Shown: piece by piece, positions 45,881-58,791 of the stretch
Numbering within the stretch: position 1 is the first letter of the stretch
How the letters are laid out: each line of letters begins with the position of its first letter
Notes under the pieces: model-generated
Database searches by the model: none
Seen by the model: the letters and a program-made list of their open reading frames with translations, nothing else
What the model was told of the DNA's origin: nothing
DNA from: Leucaena leucocephala
Lineage: Eukaryota; Streptophyta; Magnoliopsida; Fabales; Fabaceae
DNA length: 64,000 bases
Reading direction: 5' to 3'
NCBI GenBank assembly: GCA_037074615.1
Contig: CM073536.1
Coordinates: 3,105,001 to 3,169,000 of the forward strand
Made by a program: the position numbers and the translations under genes

Positions 45881-46319
45881 GAAGAGCGTAGTAAAGATTA
45901 AATATTCCTGATGACAATGATGGTACGAAGTCAATATAAGAATATAGATAAAGAGCACTAAAAATAATAAATAAGGACACAATAATTCAATGTGTAACCA
46001 AAGCAAAAGATTCTACTTCCTTCAAAAATGAATATAAAGTGATCTAATACCAAGATCAATTATAAGATGACAGCAAAATTCAGCTCATACCAAAAATACC
46101 AGTGGATTAAATATATAAAATAGAACAACAAATAGATTCATAAAAAATACATATCTCTTGGGGGAAAGGTACAATCTTCCTGTGCTCGAGATTACCAAAT
46201 GACAAATCATATGTAGATGAAAAAGATTGGATGCTGGAGATCTACCATGGAGATCTAAAAACCAAACCACTCGATTGCTTGTTAGATCACAACCCACACA
46301 AAGTTGTGGTGCACGCACA
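45881..46319. other. Probable retrotransposon-derived sequence, unresolved
   Basis: Lies between the copia primer-site remnant and the gypsy remnant. It may be copia LTR or gypsy LTR sequence, but the ends could not be fixed; no gene is seen. Confidence 0.4.
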
Positions 46320-47280
46320 ACGTGTTTGATATAAGGTACGAATACGGATCGGTTAGAGACAAGTTAGGAAACTAGACGAATGATCGAAGGTAGGACCTTA
46401 AGAGAACCTGTCTCTTACAACCCTAGCCATAGAGACACCACAAGGATGATCAGCCCTTGATACAGTCGAGTATTCTCACGAGAATATGAGGCGGCAAGCA
46501 AAGCTCACTCAAGAGAAATAAAATTCTCTAAAATTCATTCATTCAAATCTGTCCCCCAATTACAAAAAACGTAGCCCTATATAGACAGCAAAAGAACAAT
46601 CTAGAATCAAAAAACCCTACGTCATAAATGCCATAAATGTGCCTTAATGATGATTAACTATCTTGGTTGGCACCAATTAAGGCTAAAGAAAATAGGAAAG
46701 TTACGTTTTCTTGGAGAAAAAGCTGCTACCTAAAAATAGGAAACTAACCTAAAATATTCTTATGCAATCTTTGACCAAAAGGCCTTATTTAATGCAAATA
46801 AAAATGGAAACTTTAAAAAAACGAAATTAAACCATAAATAATACATAAAGACGCCTTCTTGATGCTTCTTGAATATTCTTGGACGTCACTTATGCTCCTC
46901 CTCTAAGGCACATGCTTGTCACATGGTATTTTGAGTGAATTCTTTAATCTGGACTGCACATGGGCCTTGTGCATCATCTTGTTTGGTTTCTAGCAATGTA
47001 ATCACCATGTTTGGACCCTTGATGGGCTGATTGAGGGATGCTTCTTCCAAATAAATAGGTTCTAACTCTTTAAGATCTTTTATCAAATAATTCAACGCCT
47101 CTTTCATAGATTTGGTCCTTGCTCTCGTCATTGGGCCTGCAATGCCTTGTAATAGGTCTTTTAGAGTATTGGACTTCCATCTTTTAGCTTGGACTCCATG
47201 CTCTGTGTTTTGGTCTTCCTTTGATGCTTGATCCTGCCATGCTCCTCTATCAGTGTTCCAATGTACACGCCAAATCTAAG
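46320..47280 (-). mobile_element. 3' end of a gypsy-type element: pol tail and probable 3' LTR
   Basis: The minus frame 46919-47131, preceded by GP, reads GPMTRARTKSMKEALN, a sequence I associate with the end of the pol frame in gypsy elements. Downstream on the minus strand come a purine-rich GAGGAGGAG tract (about 46895), then a candidate LTR with CTATATAGGG (about 46580) as TATA box and a long leader. No gag, protease or reverse transcriptase of this element is present in the window. Confidence 0.55.
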
Positions 47281-48135
47281 GAAGATAAAAGGTTTTAATT
47301 GACGATCAAACCGTTCAGATTAACCACCCCACAAAATTTCAGCTCAATAGGACTATAGTTCATCATTGTCTGATCATCAACTCGAGAACTCCATTAGCCG
47401 ATCGGACCGTCCCAAGCAGGTACCAATATGTTCAGAACCTCCTCAAAATTTTTTAGCCAAATCTGATAAGAAATTACCTTCCGATCATTCCTCTAATCAA
47501 AGGATATACAAACTAAAAAATAAGAGAAAATCTGTGTTCAGGACTATTCTCAAAAGGAGCCATCAAAGAACTCTCTTTTTCACCCTCACACACATATGGC
47601 AGCCACACAATCCTTATTAGGGTTCTTTCAATTTCCCTTCAGTAATAAGAAATACATATAGCATAAAATAAAACTGAACAATTTAAAATTATGGGCCTCC
47701 CCATAGGAGTGCCCACCAATATCGACCGCGCGGCCACACAAAGCAGAGCCATATATAGGGCAACACAATAATAATTTTAGTTTGTTCATTAATTCATGAA
47801 TTCTAGATGGATGTTTTGAACATGAGGACCCTTGGCTGATGAAAATCATGAAAACTCTCTGAAAGTTCACGACAGACCATGCATGCAAGTTGATCCTGTA
47901 AAAGAGTCGAGAGACCTTGCACAGATGCTCAATGATGTTGCTTATTGCACCTACTCACTACAGCGAAGTGTTATATTTAAAACCAGTGAAAGTATTACAA
48001 ACCATGTACGTGCGTACCCAAGTTTGGTGCCATAAAAAGAAATCAAGACCTATGGAATGATGTATAATAATTAAGTAATTTATTTAATTTGCTTAAATTA
48101 AATTAATAGCTCTTAAATTAAATACCATACGATTA
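47281..48135. other. Probable transposon-derived spacer, no gene recognised
   Basis: Frames at 47366-47620, 47628-47888 and 47832-48035 have no recognisable domain. GC content is higher than in the flanking spacers up to about 47900, suggesting more element sequence. Confidence 0.4.
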
Positions 48136-48471
48136 TTTGATATCAATATGACCAATATCATCCATTTCAAAGTATTAATATAAAAATGTAAAATTATAAA
48201 TAAATTGTAATAAATAGTAAATAATACAATTTATTTTTCTCACTTCATGCCATAGATGAGAAATTTGCTTAGTTATCATCTGTTTAAAAGTTTATTGATT
48301 TGCACTGTACTGGGATCATCAGTCGTTCACATGATTTACCAAAAATTAATAAATCAATCAACTTATTAGAAAAAAATCCACAACTAATCCATCCATCATT
48401 TAGTTTTGTGCAGCGAATGGATGGTCTAAAATCAAAGGGCAAAAAGACAAGAAAGACGATTGGATAGCATT
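48136..48471. repeat. ~340 bp direct repeat, right copy
   Basis: Partner of 43586-43924, 4.55 kb downstream. Confidence 0.85.
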
Positions 48472-49777
48472 ACACAGAGGAAAATTATATAAAGTGAGGA
48501 GATACGTTCGTTAGGAAAATTAGGAATTGGTCTGCTGTGAATTGAGTGAAATAAATGAAGGGACAAAGACGACGTGGGGCTTGCTTGCTTAAAAGTAAAT
48601 GAACCCTAAATCAACGATGATGATGATGTAGAATGGTCCAAAACATTAGGTAACACGCCTTGTGGTTCACATTCCAAGACCCTCCGATCCCCTTCCAAAT
48701 CAAATAATTGCCCTCTATTTTATCAAAGAAAAAAAAAATTGCACTCTATTCATTTTCGATTTTACACTCCATTACTAAATTTAAAGTATCACGGGGCATA
48801 TCCATTGTTTGGTATTTTAAAATTTTAAATATTCATTTAAAAATTCTTAGATATCATGAGAATGCCACATCATTCCTATCTTATCCACTGAATGAATACA
48901 ATCCAAAATGTACTTAAATACCTATTTTATTTTTTAAATGTATTTAAATATTTCTCTCTCCTCCGTAAATATTCGGTGAAAAATTAAAAAAAAAATTATT
49001 AATAAAAAATACCCGATATATTTTTATAAATAAAAAGGATTGATATTTTAAATTTTTTTATATTTAAGTATTACTAACCCAATTAAAAGCAATTCTCTAT
49101 AATATATTTTTAATATCTATATGTATTTAAACTTAAAATCTAGTGTTTAAACAATAAGACTATGTTTATTTGAATGAATATGTTTATCTAAAAATTTAAT
49201 AGATCGAAAATATTCATTCTTAAACTTATATTATTCTGACTAAAAAAATTTTAAACGTAGAGTTTTTTTAATGATTTTCACTCCTCTTTATTTTCGGCTT
49301 GTTTTTAAAAGAAGAATGTAATAGTTATAAGATAGAATGTTAATATGAAATAAGGATAAGATAAAAGTAAGCAAACAAATAGATGACAGGAGGGATGATC
49401 TTTTATTTTGTCCTCTAAACTACAAGCCAATGAAATGTGGGGCCTGTACAGCTGATCTTGGAAATGATTGAAACGACTCAAATCACTGCACGGGGAAATT
49501 TTTCATCTCATTGTCCTAATACATAACTCCAACTTGGGGCCTCATTGGCATGAAATTCGTTCACGTGGCAAATCCTTAACCTCACATTCCTCCACAGTTT
49601 GAATACCTTCATGGCACTGAAGCAGTCCGTAGCAGCATCTGGAACGAAGGTACATATTTGCAAAATCTCTCTCTTTCTTCTTCTCTAACTGAGATTCTGA
49701 GAAATTCCACTGACTGAAGCATATTCCCTTTTGCACCATTCCTATTCGGCTTCTCTCTCTCGCTCTCTCTGCTTAAC
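48472..49777. other. Spacer upstream of TZP, no gene seen
   Basis: AT-rich. The last 250 bases are pyrimidine-rich (CT microsatellite about 49750-49770), as in many plant core promoters. Confidence 0.6.
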
Positions 49778-49785
49778 TATAAAAG
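49778..49785 (+). promoter_or_regulatory. Candidate TATA box of TZP
   Basis: TATAAAAG follows a (CT)n tract and precedes a T/C-rich leader. It is 1.45 kb before the ATG, which requires a 5' UTR intron; the acceptor TTTGCAG at 51206-51212 fits. Confidence 0.5.
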
Positions 49786-51230
49786 GTGTGTTTCTCTCAT
49801 TCTTCACATTCTCTTCTCTTCTGCTAGACTGATATGTCTTTTAAAACCCTGAATCAATCTCACCTGCATCTCCTTGCATGTAAAATTGGTGAAATCTTTT
49901 AGGATTTTCTCTGATTTCTTATTCAGCGCGATTTTTGTCTTGCTAAATAACAATGGTAATTTTTTCGCTTCTCGTTGCTTTATCTTATCAACAATTGCTA
50001 ATCCGGTGCTGTTTGCGACTTGCTTTGTTTGGCTCATAGTCAGGAATAACGTAGATGGATTAACCTTTTCTATACCCGATGGGAAAACACTTGAAATAAC
50101 TGCTTGATGTATACGATCAACTGAATTGACATATACCGTTCATCTTTTTGGTCTTAGTGGATTTGTTTCCTATGATGATGTCTTCCTGAATTGGAGAAGC
50201 TTTATGATTGACGTTGCGAATCTCCATATTCAAGACCAGCTTTTAAGACAAATAAGTAATTCAGTTTACTTTGATCCCTGGTATACTTCTTTGTAGCCAA
50301 GTATAAGTAAGAGAAAGTACTAAAGATCACTAATCCTACCAGCACAACTTTGTGAGAATTCTTCTTCAAATTGTCATCTCAATTTGTTGTCTGCTACAGG
50401 TTTTGTCATGTTTGTATCAATTTTTAGCAGCATCAATTATGACCTATTTCAAATCTCTGTCTTAAAATATATGGACCGTTGGCAAAATAAGAAACTTGAA
50501 TAGTTTGAGCCTCGTGAAAGCACATTATCCTTAAGGATCATTCTACCACACTAGATAAATCTTATCGCATCAATCCCCTAAGATTAAATAGACCCTTCCT
50601 AAATAAAAATAGAGTAACTCAAAGAGAATGAGTTGGGTGTTAGTGTCACAAGGAGGGAAAAGATGACTATTATATATGTGGTAGCCTTATTGATGATGTT
50701 AATCATAGGATAATGAATAGGAATGGATTGGGGGGTGACTAAAACTAGATGACTATTATATATGTAATAGCCTTATTGATGATGTTAATCATAGGATAAT
50801 GAATAGGAATGGATTGGGGGGTTACTAAAACTAAGTCAAATTTAAACACAATGATTTGTTGGCTACAATAATTAATTTTATTAAAATATGATCAAACCTA
50901 TATCACACATTTTGAAGTACTCATTCATATATACAAATATCCAACACCTACTTGTGCATGTGTCTTGCATCTTGTAAAACTCATATATGTTACTTAGATG
51001 GTTCTCAGGGAGAGAAACATGATACAATGGTGGAAGCTTGGATTATAGATTTAACGCCATGAGGCTATCAAGAGAGGAGCCCAAATGAGATAAATTACAT
51101 TACATATTGTAAAGAGAAAATTAATAGTGGTGTTACTAGGACTAATATATATACATGCGTCATCTTTTTACCAGGAGATTAAACTTTCTTAAAGAGTTAT
51201 GCTCATTTGCAGTATTGCATATTGAACAAT
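49786..51230 (+). other. 5' leader and leader intron of TZP
   Basis: No ATG-initiated protein of note. An intron from the leader to the acceptor at 51212 is inferred. Contains an 86 bp tandem duplication (50661-50832). Confidence 0.5.
50661..50832. repeat. 86 bp tandem duplication
   Basis: The unit starting agatgactattatatatgt occurs at 50661 and 50747 with about three differences, so the duplication is recent. Confidence 0.93.
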
Positions 51231-54200
51231 ATGAAGGCTAATTTGAACTGCAATCACATGTCAGGAGCTACTGGAGATCTTATCGTTCTAAAGATGAATG
51301 GTGGAAATGAGAAAGTGGGACCAGAGATAGATTTGCAACTTGGTATGAATTATTCGAACAGGTACATCCTGAAAACTGAGTCAGGTGCAGGTGCAAATGC
51401 AGTTTCCAGATTAGATATGAGTTTTGTTGCCAACAGCCCTTTATCTGAACTAGTTTGGTCTCCAGACAAAGGTTTGAGTCTTAAATGTGTTGATTCAAGC
51501 TTTTCTGATAAGAAGACATCCCTTTTTTGGGATGTTGGACCAAGCAATTTTTTTCTCGGTATGCTAGACAGCTTTGTTGGTGTGACATCTACTACTGATA
51601 GACCAATGGATGATGTTTTTGCAAAACCTATAGCTTCTGTGTGCATAAAAAGTGATATTTCTGGTAATGATATTCCTCCTAAGGATCTCGCAAGTGATTC
51701 AGGTGTCAAGCCTGAGTGTAAAGAATACGAAGAACAAGACACAGGTAAGAATTAAATCTTCAAATTCCCTGGCTCCAATGTGTGTATGAAAGACAGGTTA
51801 GCAGTAGCTCTTTGGTTCAAATAGACAAATACAGATGGAAGAGGGAACATGCCAGCTATCGTGATTAGTAAATAAATAAAATAGCTCCTACCAGTTTGTT
51901 TACTTTTCTGATAGTCACTATTTTCTCAATTCCACAAAAATCTGGGCTGGCAGGATCTAAAGGTAATATGGAAGAAATGAGCTCTGCGGAAAGGAATTCT
52001 TGCGATAAAATAAATGCTGGATTTACTCAATTATCTGAAGGCAACAAAGAGAAAGTTTCTACTAGTTCAGGTAAATGTTGACCTCATCATTTCTCTGGTT
52101 TGAGGAACTTTTCATTATCTTGCTTGGAACATTTTAACAATAGTTAGGTACTTGTAACAAATTTATATGTGTCAATAATAGGAACAAAGTTCCCGGTCCT
52201 TGTCATTGAATTATTTCTTTCTGTTTAAAGAAGGAAAATAATGAGATTATGTACTTTTCTCCAGGGAAAAAATGAAAGTTCTTCCTTTTGTGCATGCCTT
52301 AAAATTTTTTCTGTGTCATGATTTTCTTGCAGGTCACGTTGACAAAATGCAGTTTGATAATTTATTACCACAAGCAGTTGAACGTGAACCTAGCATGGAG
52401 CAAAATCCACTATCAAGAGATCAGACTGGTGGAGGTGGAGATATAGGTGTCAAAAATCAGGCCTTTGAAACAGACAATGCTTCATCTGCCAAAGCTTATC
52501 CAATAATTGAATATAAAAGTTTTGGTGCTTCCAGAACTAAGTTAACTTCTCCCACCGGAAGTCCTTTTGAAAAACTGGAATCAAGTGCTGAGAATGATTT
52601 ACAAGCTTTCAACTGTGAAGCTATCCGTGGTGCAACCAGCAGAGCTCTGGTTTCAAAATCTAATGAGATTATAGACAAGTCTCAGGATGATAAGAATCTT
52701 CCAGTTTTGCATTCACCAAGTAATAGAAAAACTCGTCTGTTTAAGAGGAAACACAAGGAGAAGGCATTATCTAATGGGGACATTAATGTGAAGTTTTCAT
52801 CAAAGGAGGAGGAAGAAAGCCATGAGAGTGTCGAAAGCTGTAACAGTAGTGGGCAGTTTTCCACGGGGAAGAGATTGAACTTCCAACAGCAGTTGATGGT
52901 TGAGAGTAAAAGAATCAAAAAGCAAACACAAGAAGTTTCATCCAATTCCCTTGTGAAACAGGATAGCTCCTTCACGAACTGGATATCTAACATGATGAAA
53001 GGATTCTCACTATCATCAATTCAGGAAGCAAGAAACTGCTTGGCTCATACTCTTGCATATCCAGTTCACGCTCATCAATGGCCTCATCAGAAACTTATCA
53101 CGTTCAATGGAAATCAAAATCCAGAACCAAAAAATGCAGGCTTTCAATTCATTTTTGAGTCCATGTATTCTCCAAGATTGAAGCGCTTAGAAGAGGATTT
53201 TAAAAATTTCGATCAAGAAAACAAGGTACATGGAATAGACGCTACTCCAATAACCTGTTATCCGGATAATGATACCCCTTGCAGACAATGTTTGAATTTA
53301 AATGAAGTTGAAAGATCTAGGTGGAGATATGAAGCTGACCCATCATCCCATCCTAAGAATGAGCCTGTAAATTTTGCCAACTCTCATGAAAGCAGCAAAA
53401 ACTATTCGATGGAAAGTAAAGATTGTTCAAACTTGGGCCTTAGTAAGGAGAGAGAAGGGAAAACGTTAAGTTCATCCTTAGGTGGACAGAAAAATAATAC
53501 CGAATATCTTGATTCCTCTGCAGTGTCAGAGTGGAAGGAAGTAAACAACAGCTGTTACAGAAGTGATACTCTGGGAAGTCAGTGGATAAGTAGATTTTTC
53601 CCAAGACCAGTTGCCCCCCTAAAAATCTCTGATCACCTCATGCGGAGTGGTGGGACTCAGGCAGACTCCAGTGATTGTTCAAGGCTTCCCCATTTCCATA
53701 AGCACATTGCCCATTCAAACAAGAACAAGATTGAAGAGAATCATAGAGAGCAATCTACTGGTGAGGCTAAAGAATTACAGCATCATTCCGTCAATAAAGA
53801 GGCATCCAATGGTACTATGGATGATAAGGTTAACGATAGTCCGATGAATAAACTCAATCCATCGTGGCCTTTTCAAAGATTCAGAATTTCAGAGCCAATG
53901 GTTTGTATGTTTGCAAGGAGATTGGATGCCATCAAATATATCATATCATCAAATGGAACGGATAAAGCCTGCAAGGGAAAGATGACTTGTTTATTTTGCG
54001 GGACTAAAGGTCATCAGCTTTGTGATTGCTCAGAGATCTCTGGAACTGAACAGCGCGATCTCCTAAAGAAAGTGAATTCACATGTGGGGTTGGAGGGGCT
54101 GCCCTGTTCCTGCATTAAATGCCTTAGGCCCAATCACTGGGCTATTTCATGTCCCACCTCCATCTCAAGAGGGAAACACAAATTGGGAGTTAATGCTTTG

Positions 54201-55953
54201 GTGAATGATTGTAGCCCCAGTAGAATTCAGTTTATTGAAGGCAATAGAGAGATACCCAAGTGGCCTACTGGTTACCAATTTGGTTGTCCTAAGAATGATG
54301 AAACTGATTCCCCACCAACAAAAACTCTTAACCTGAAGTGGAAATTAAATGAAGTTATGACCTTATCTAATTTATCAATGAAGAAATACTATGGTTCTAT
54401 GGGACCTCCATCTTGCTTTGTAGAAAGAAAAATCTCAGATGTACCAGAAAAAATCTTTGATGCAGTGAAAAAGCTTCGTTTATCCCGCGCTGATATCCTG
54501 AAGTAAGTAATGCATGCCAAGTAGCTTATGTTAAACCATTTCATGTTTTAAATTGGTTCTTGTATATGATGCTATGGTCCTTGTTTATTGCATAAAGCAT
54601 AAATAACTTGTGACAATTTTTAAATGTAGATTAAGAAGCTAAAAAGTTCATCTTCAGACATTAGAAAACCTGTTTCAGATGGAAATATGATAGTCTTATA
54701 TTATTCTACAGCACCATGGCTTGCATTGATCTCATCATCTGATCATTGTACCGATGATGCCTCTTGCTATTGATTGAAAGATTATCTATACTGATATTAT
54801 TTTCTTTACCGATCAAACTCTTAACGTTCTTCTCTGAGAATTCTTCTCGGACATGGAATTCTTAATGACACCAAATAGACGATATAATTTGAAGAGGATA
54901 ACAACGTTTTCTGCCTACCAAACTATAATCAGAGCACATATGCCATGTTTGCTTTTCTGAAACTTCATTCTTTTCAACTTCAAACATTATTTGATATGAT
55001 GTCCTTTACTTGCAGATGGACTAGCTCCCATATGTCACTATCACACCTTAATGGCTTTTACTTGCGCTTGCGGCTAGGGAAGTGGGAAGAAGATCTAGGG
55101 GGAACTGGATACTATGTGGCCACTATAAATGGTATAACTTGATGTGCTTTTTATTATTTGGACTAAATTATGGAAATCCATGAAATGCTTCCTCGGTTTC
55201 ATTCCCTTTATTTGTATTGTTGGCTGTTTTGTTGCATTTTACAGAGGCACATAAACAGAATTCAAGGCAGGATACCAGAACATCTCTCTATGTGAGTGTA
55301 GGGGGCATCAACTGTATGGTTGAAAGTAGGAATATTTCAAATCAGGATTTCCTTGAGGTAATACCCTATGTCAATAGTGTTAACTTTTTTTTATTTGATC
55401 AAAGTATCTCCAAGCCACTTTGGACTTGAGATTAATCCCTTTCAATGTTTAAAGCGCTAAGGGTTTTCACCTCTCCCAATAAGTGCGATTCCCGAAATTT
55501 AAACTTATATTTTCCCTCCTTATAGGGGTATTAACTTTTCTTTTAGTTCACCATGTAATAATTTCTAGCTCTTTATTTTACTTCTTATGAATTAGATTGA
55601 CACATCTCAAGGAAAGCAAGTTACAAAATTGAAAGACTTAGTAGTTTAGAGGAGGAATAAGTCAAGACAGATGCCTTTAGGAAGTAAATCTTTGAAGGAC
55701 CAAATTGTGTGTTTATTCTTCTTCTGCTACTGCTACCACCTTTGTAAGAAGATAGTAACTGTAGTTGTTGAAGTAATGGTTTTCTAGTAATTGAGCTGGA
55801 TTCATACTTCATCTTACCCCAGTGCGTTTGTCTCCCCTTGTACAGGAAGAAATCATAGCTTGGGGGAGCACGAGCTCAAAATCTGGGGATGGCATTCCAT
55901 CCGAAGAAGAAATGATAGAAAAGTTAAAAAAGAAAAGAATGCTAGGTTTGTAG
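51231..55953 (+). CDS. TZP: TZP-like protein (tandem zinc knuckle, PLUS3 domain)
   Basis: Six coding exons: 51231-51744, 51954-52070, 52333-54502, 55016-55131, 55245-55357 and 55846-55953, GT-AG with consistent phases, giving 1045 residues. The N-terminus has the TZP-type block SGAGANAVSRLDMSFVA followed by PLSELVWSPDKGLSLKC. A long, Ser/Asn-rich middle contains basic patches (KTRLFKRKHKEK). Two CCHC knuckles lie at about 763-776 (CLFCGTKGHQLCDC) and 804-817 (CIKCLRPNHWAISC). The PLUS3 region starts at about 934 (KWTSSHMSLSHLNGFYLRLR, WEEDLGGTGYYVATI, ISNQDFLEEEIIAW). Arabidopsis TZP (At5g43630) is a nuclear factor acting with phytochromes in light-controlled growth and flowering. The start is the first ATG after the leader acceptor and agrees with the conserved N-terminus. 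Longer than the Arabidopsis protein, mainly in the middle. Confidence 0.93.
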
Positions 55954-57576
55954 GCATTTGTTTAAGTTGGGGCTTAACTCCGCCTATATTTTATAGCCGG
56001 TCCCAAGCCCGGATAAAGGAGGAGGGTTGTGTTAAACCTCGACGGCCAATTGAAAATTTTGTCGAATCTCTCCGTACTCGAGATAGGATTTGTTGTTGTG
56101 GTGGTTATTGTTTTTGTTTAGATTGAGGCTTATATACATAGGTATGTGCAGATTAAAAATTTTGACTCTTTTTTTGCTAATTTTTTCTTCATACGAAATT
56201 GGAAGATGAAAATAGAATTGTTCAATCACTTTCAGGAACGATGTTCCCCTTCCCAATTGCTTTATATTTTGACATGTAAAATATACGGATAAAGTTGGAT
56301 TTAATAAGTAATATATAATAAAATAGAATGACTCATAAATTTGAGCCTTAAAGTTGAGTTAAGATTTGGCATCACAATTTCATGTTTAATTACAATCAGT
56401 GGGTTCAAAAATAAGATGTTTCATGATCATAAGTGAAATTACAGTCAACACATTAAAATTAAATTACTGTACTCATAAGGTTACAACACAAGCGGTGAAG
56501 CGAAATGACACTTTGATGCCTTTCAATGACTAATTACTAATACAGGTAATTTACAAAAATTGATATCAGTTTCAGTTGTGACTTCATTCACAGTCGCTGC
56601 CTTTTGAAAATTTCTTGGTCATGAGAAGGAAGCTTCCATGCAGTTTCATTCACCGCACCCTCCTTTCCCCTTTCTTTCCACCTCAGCTTCTTCTATCTTT
56701 CCACAATGAAAATGACTTCGTTATTATTACTTCAAATTTTCAATTAAGGAAAACCGCATGTAAAACAGTAAAAATATTCTAAGATCCATGAAAATAATAT
56801 ATCAATAAAAGTCACTTCAAATACAATTTCAAACACTATTAAGACATCACAATATCTATAGTTTTTTAAAAAAAATAAGCAAAATTAATCTAAAGTACAG
56901 AAAGTACATGAAATTATTAGCTTAACTCAAACTTCATTCAAATAAATACATGGGATTCATCCTAATTTAACAAAGAAGATCATACTTTTTTCATTAAACA
57001 ATATATAATGGAATTTCATATCTCATTAATTACCTACTGCTTTTTTTTTACAAGATTATTACCTGCTAGTTGACCATCATATAAATGAAGAGATCTAAGA
57101 GAATGAGATTCATGGTCTAATATTTATTATAATATTTGTATGTAAATAAAATGTTGATTAAGGTATATCTTATAATTTTACTTTATTTTATTAATGAATA
57201 TCAATATTAATATAAGAGATAAAATTTATAACAAGTCACACTCTTGACAAAATCATTAATAATGTGGCACTTTTCTTTTTAATATATTAGATATAACCCA
57301 AAAAAGTTGATCTAGTTAGTATAAGAATGGAATAGAACTTCACAATACCTTAATAAGTTTATTGTTAAAATTATGTTTATCCATTGTACATAAAAAAGTC
57401 CAACCAATGCCATTATGTAATTATGATAACAGGTTCGGTAAAAAATTAGTATAATTTGTTGAACTATAACTAAGATTCGTGGCAAAATTTAACACCAACT
57501 CTTCAACAAATCCACATACTTTTGAATAGAATTCCCATATGGTGAATTATATTCCTCTCTTATACGCAAGGGATGA
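55954..57576. other. Convergent spacer between TZP and bHLH92, no gene seen
   Basis: Contains both 3' UTRs and AT-rich sequence; no supported open frame. Confidence 0.6.
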
Positions 57577-58567
57577 TCAGATTTCATATCCAACACATTT
57601 ATTCATTGATGTGGGAGCAGATACCTTAGCATGAATCTCTAACAAGGCAAACAACTCTTGGTGAGAGAAATTTGATGTGATGCTTCTTGTATTCATTCCA
57701 AGCTCCGTCAATAATTGAAGAGTCTGAAGCATTGAATCTATCCGAGACGTAGGATGAGCCACCCTCAACTCAACTCTGTTTCCTTCTACCCCTTTAAGTT
57801 TCTCTTCAAGTCCTGTATTTTGCCTCTTCAATTCATCCCTGCAAGCTTCTAGCCTTTGAATCTCCTTCGCCGCCATTAGAACCACCGAATTAACGTCGTT
57901 CTGACCAAAGAAACAGAGAAATACAGCAAGTCAGAAACTTTTGATTGGTCAGAGAATGGATTTATGAGAAGTTTGAATATACCTTGGTTCCAAATGGTAA
58001 TATTGAATGCAGGGCCAAGCAACCCTGCCTCTGTCTCTGCCTTCTCATCCTCTCGTTAATCATATGCCTGAAACCTCGTTCTCTTTCATACTCTGCCATG
58101 TTGTTTCTCTCTTCATGACAACTTTTTCCCATGTAATCAATCATCATCCTTCTCATGTTCATATCATTTGAGCTTCCTTCACCATGCCCTGTTTTGGGTA
58201 GCTCTCTGTATTGAACAAAAGCACTTCGATTTCCAGCAGGAGAAACTCCATGGCCATGATCTTCCGTGTTAATTCCTGGTACGTCACTGTATTGAACAAA
58301 AGGACCTTCATCTGAATTCAACACGTTCTGAGAAGTTTCTTGCCCGAACCCAACTCTAAGACGGTCATTATACTGAAGAAAATCACTGTGATTAGCAGAA
58401 GGAGGAGGAGGTTTGTCTTCAACAATGGAGTTCTGGGAACTCGATCCGACATGAAATCTTTCTTGGCGAGTCTCAATCTCTGCAGACAGGAGAAAATCAT
58501 GCTGATTTTCAAAAGATTCATCCCAGAAAGTATCGTCTAGAAATTTGTCGGGAAAGAAACCTTCCAT
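57577..58567 (-). CDS. bHLH92: bHLH92-like transcription factor
   Basis: Exons 57983-58567 and 57577-57900 joined by a GT-AG intron of 82 nt, giving 302 residues. MEGFFPDKF at 58567 is taken as the start because it follows the TATA box and matches the family's MD/EGFF-like beginning; the frame extends 20 codons further up. The bHLH domain spans about 176-222: FRHMINERMRRQRQRQG (basic region with the E-R-x-R-R core), helix 1 LALHSILPFGTK, and helix 2 NDVNSVVLMAAKEIQRLEA, followed by a short leucine-rich coiled segment and an ACT-like C-terminal tail. Arabidopsis bHLH92 (At5g43650) is induced by salt, osmotic stress and wounding. The N-terminal half has three FxQY-type repeats (see findings). 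W-boxes lie upstream. Confidence 0.9.
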
Positions 58568-58683
58568 GTTCTTACTCTGCTCTCTGTTCTGTTGCTCTGC
58601 ACGTGCGCACTCAGCGGAAATTCTCAAATTTTCAGTTGCTGATACAGTTGAGAATGTAAGAAACGAGGATTCTGAATGTTGGG

Positions 58684-58691
58684 TTTATATA
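58684..58691 (-). promoter_or_regulatory. TATA box of bHLH92
   Basis: TATATAAA on the minus strand, 117 bases upstream of the chosen ATG. Confidence 0.6.
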
Positions 58692-58744
58692 GGAGACGAA
58701 AATGGTGGGCTGGATCACATTAAAAACGTGGTCAGCATTTCTCG

Positions 58745-58763
58745 TTTGACCTCGTGGGTCAAA
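58745..58763. promoter_or_regulatory. Inverted W-box pair in the bHLH92 promoter
   Basis: TTTGACC and GGTCAAA in inverted arrangement with a 5 base spacer, about 55-75 bases upstream of the TATA box. TTGAC is the WRKY core; a further GGTCA lies at about 58730. Confidence 0.6.
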
Positions 58764-58791
58764 GTCTATACGTATCTACGAGGAGTTTAAA

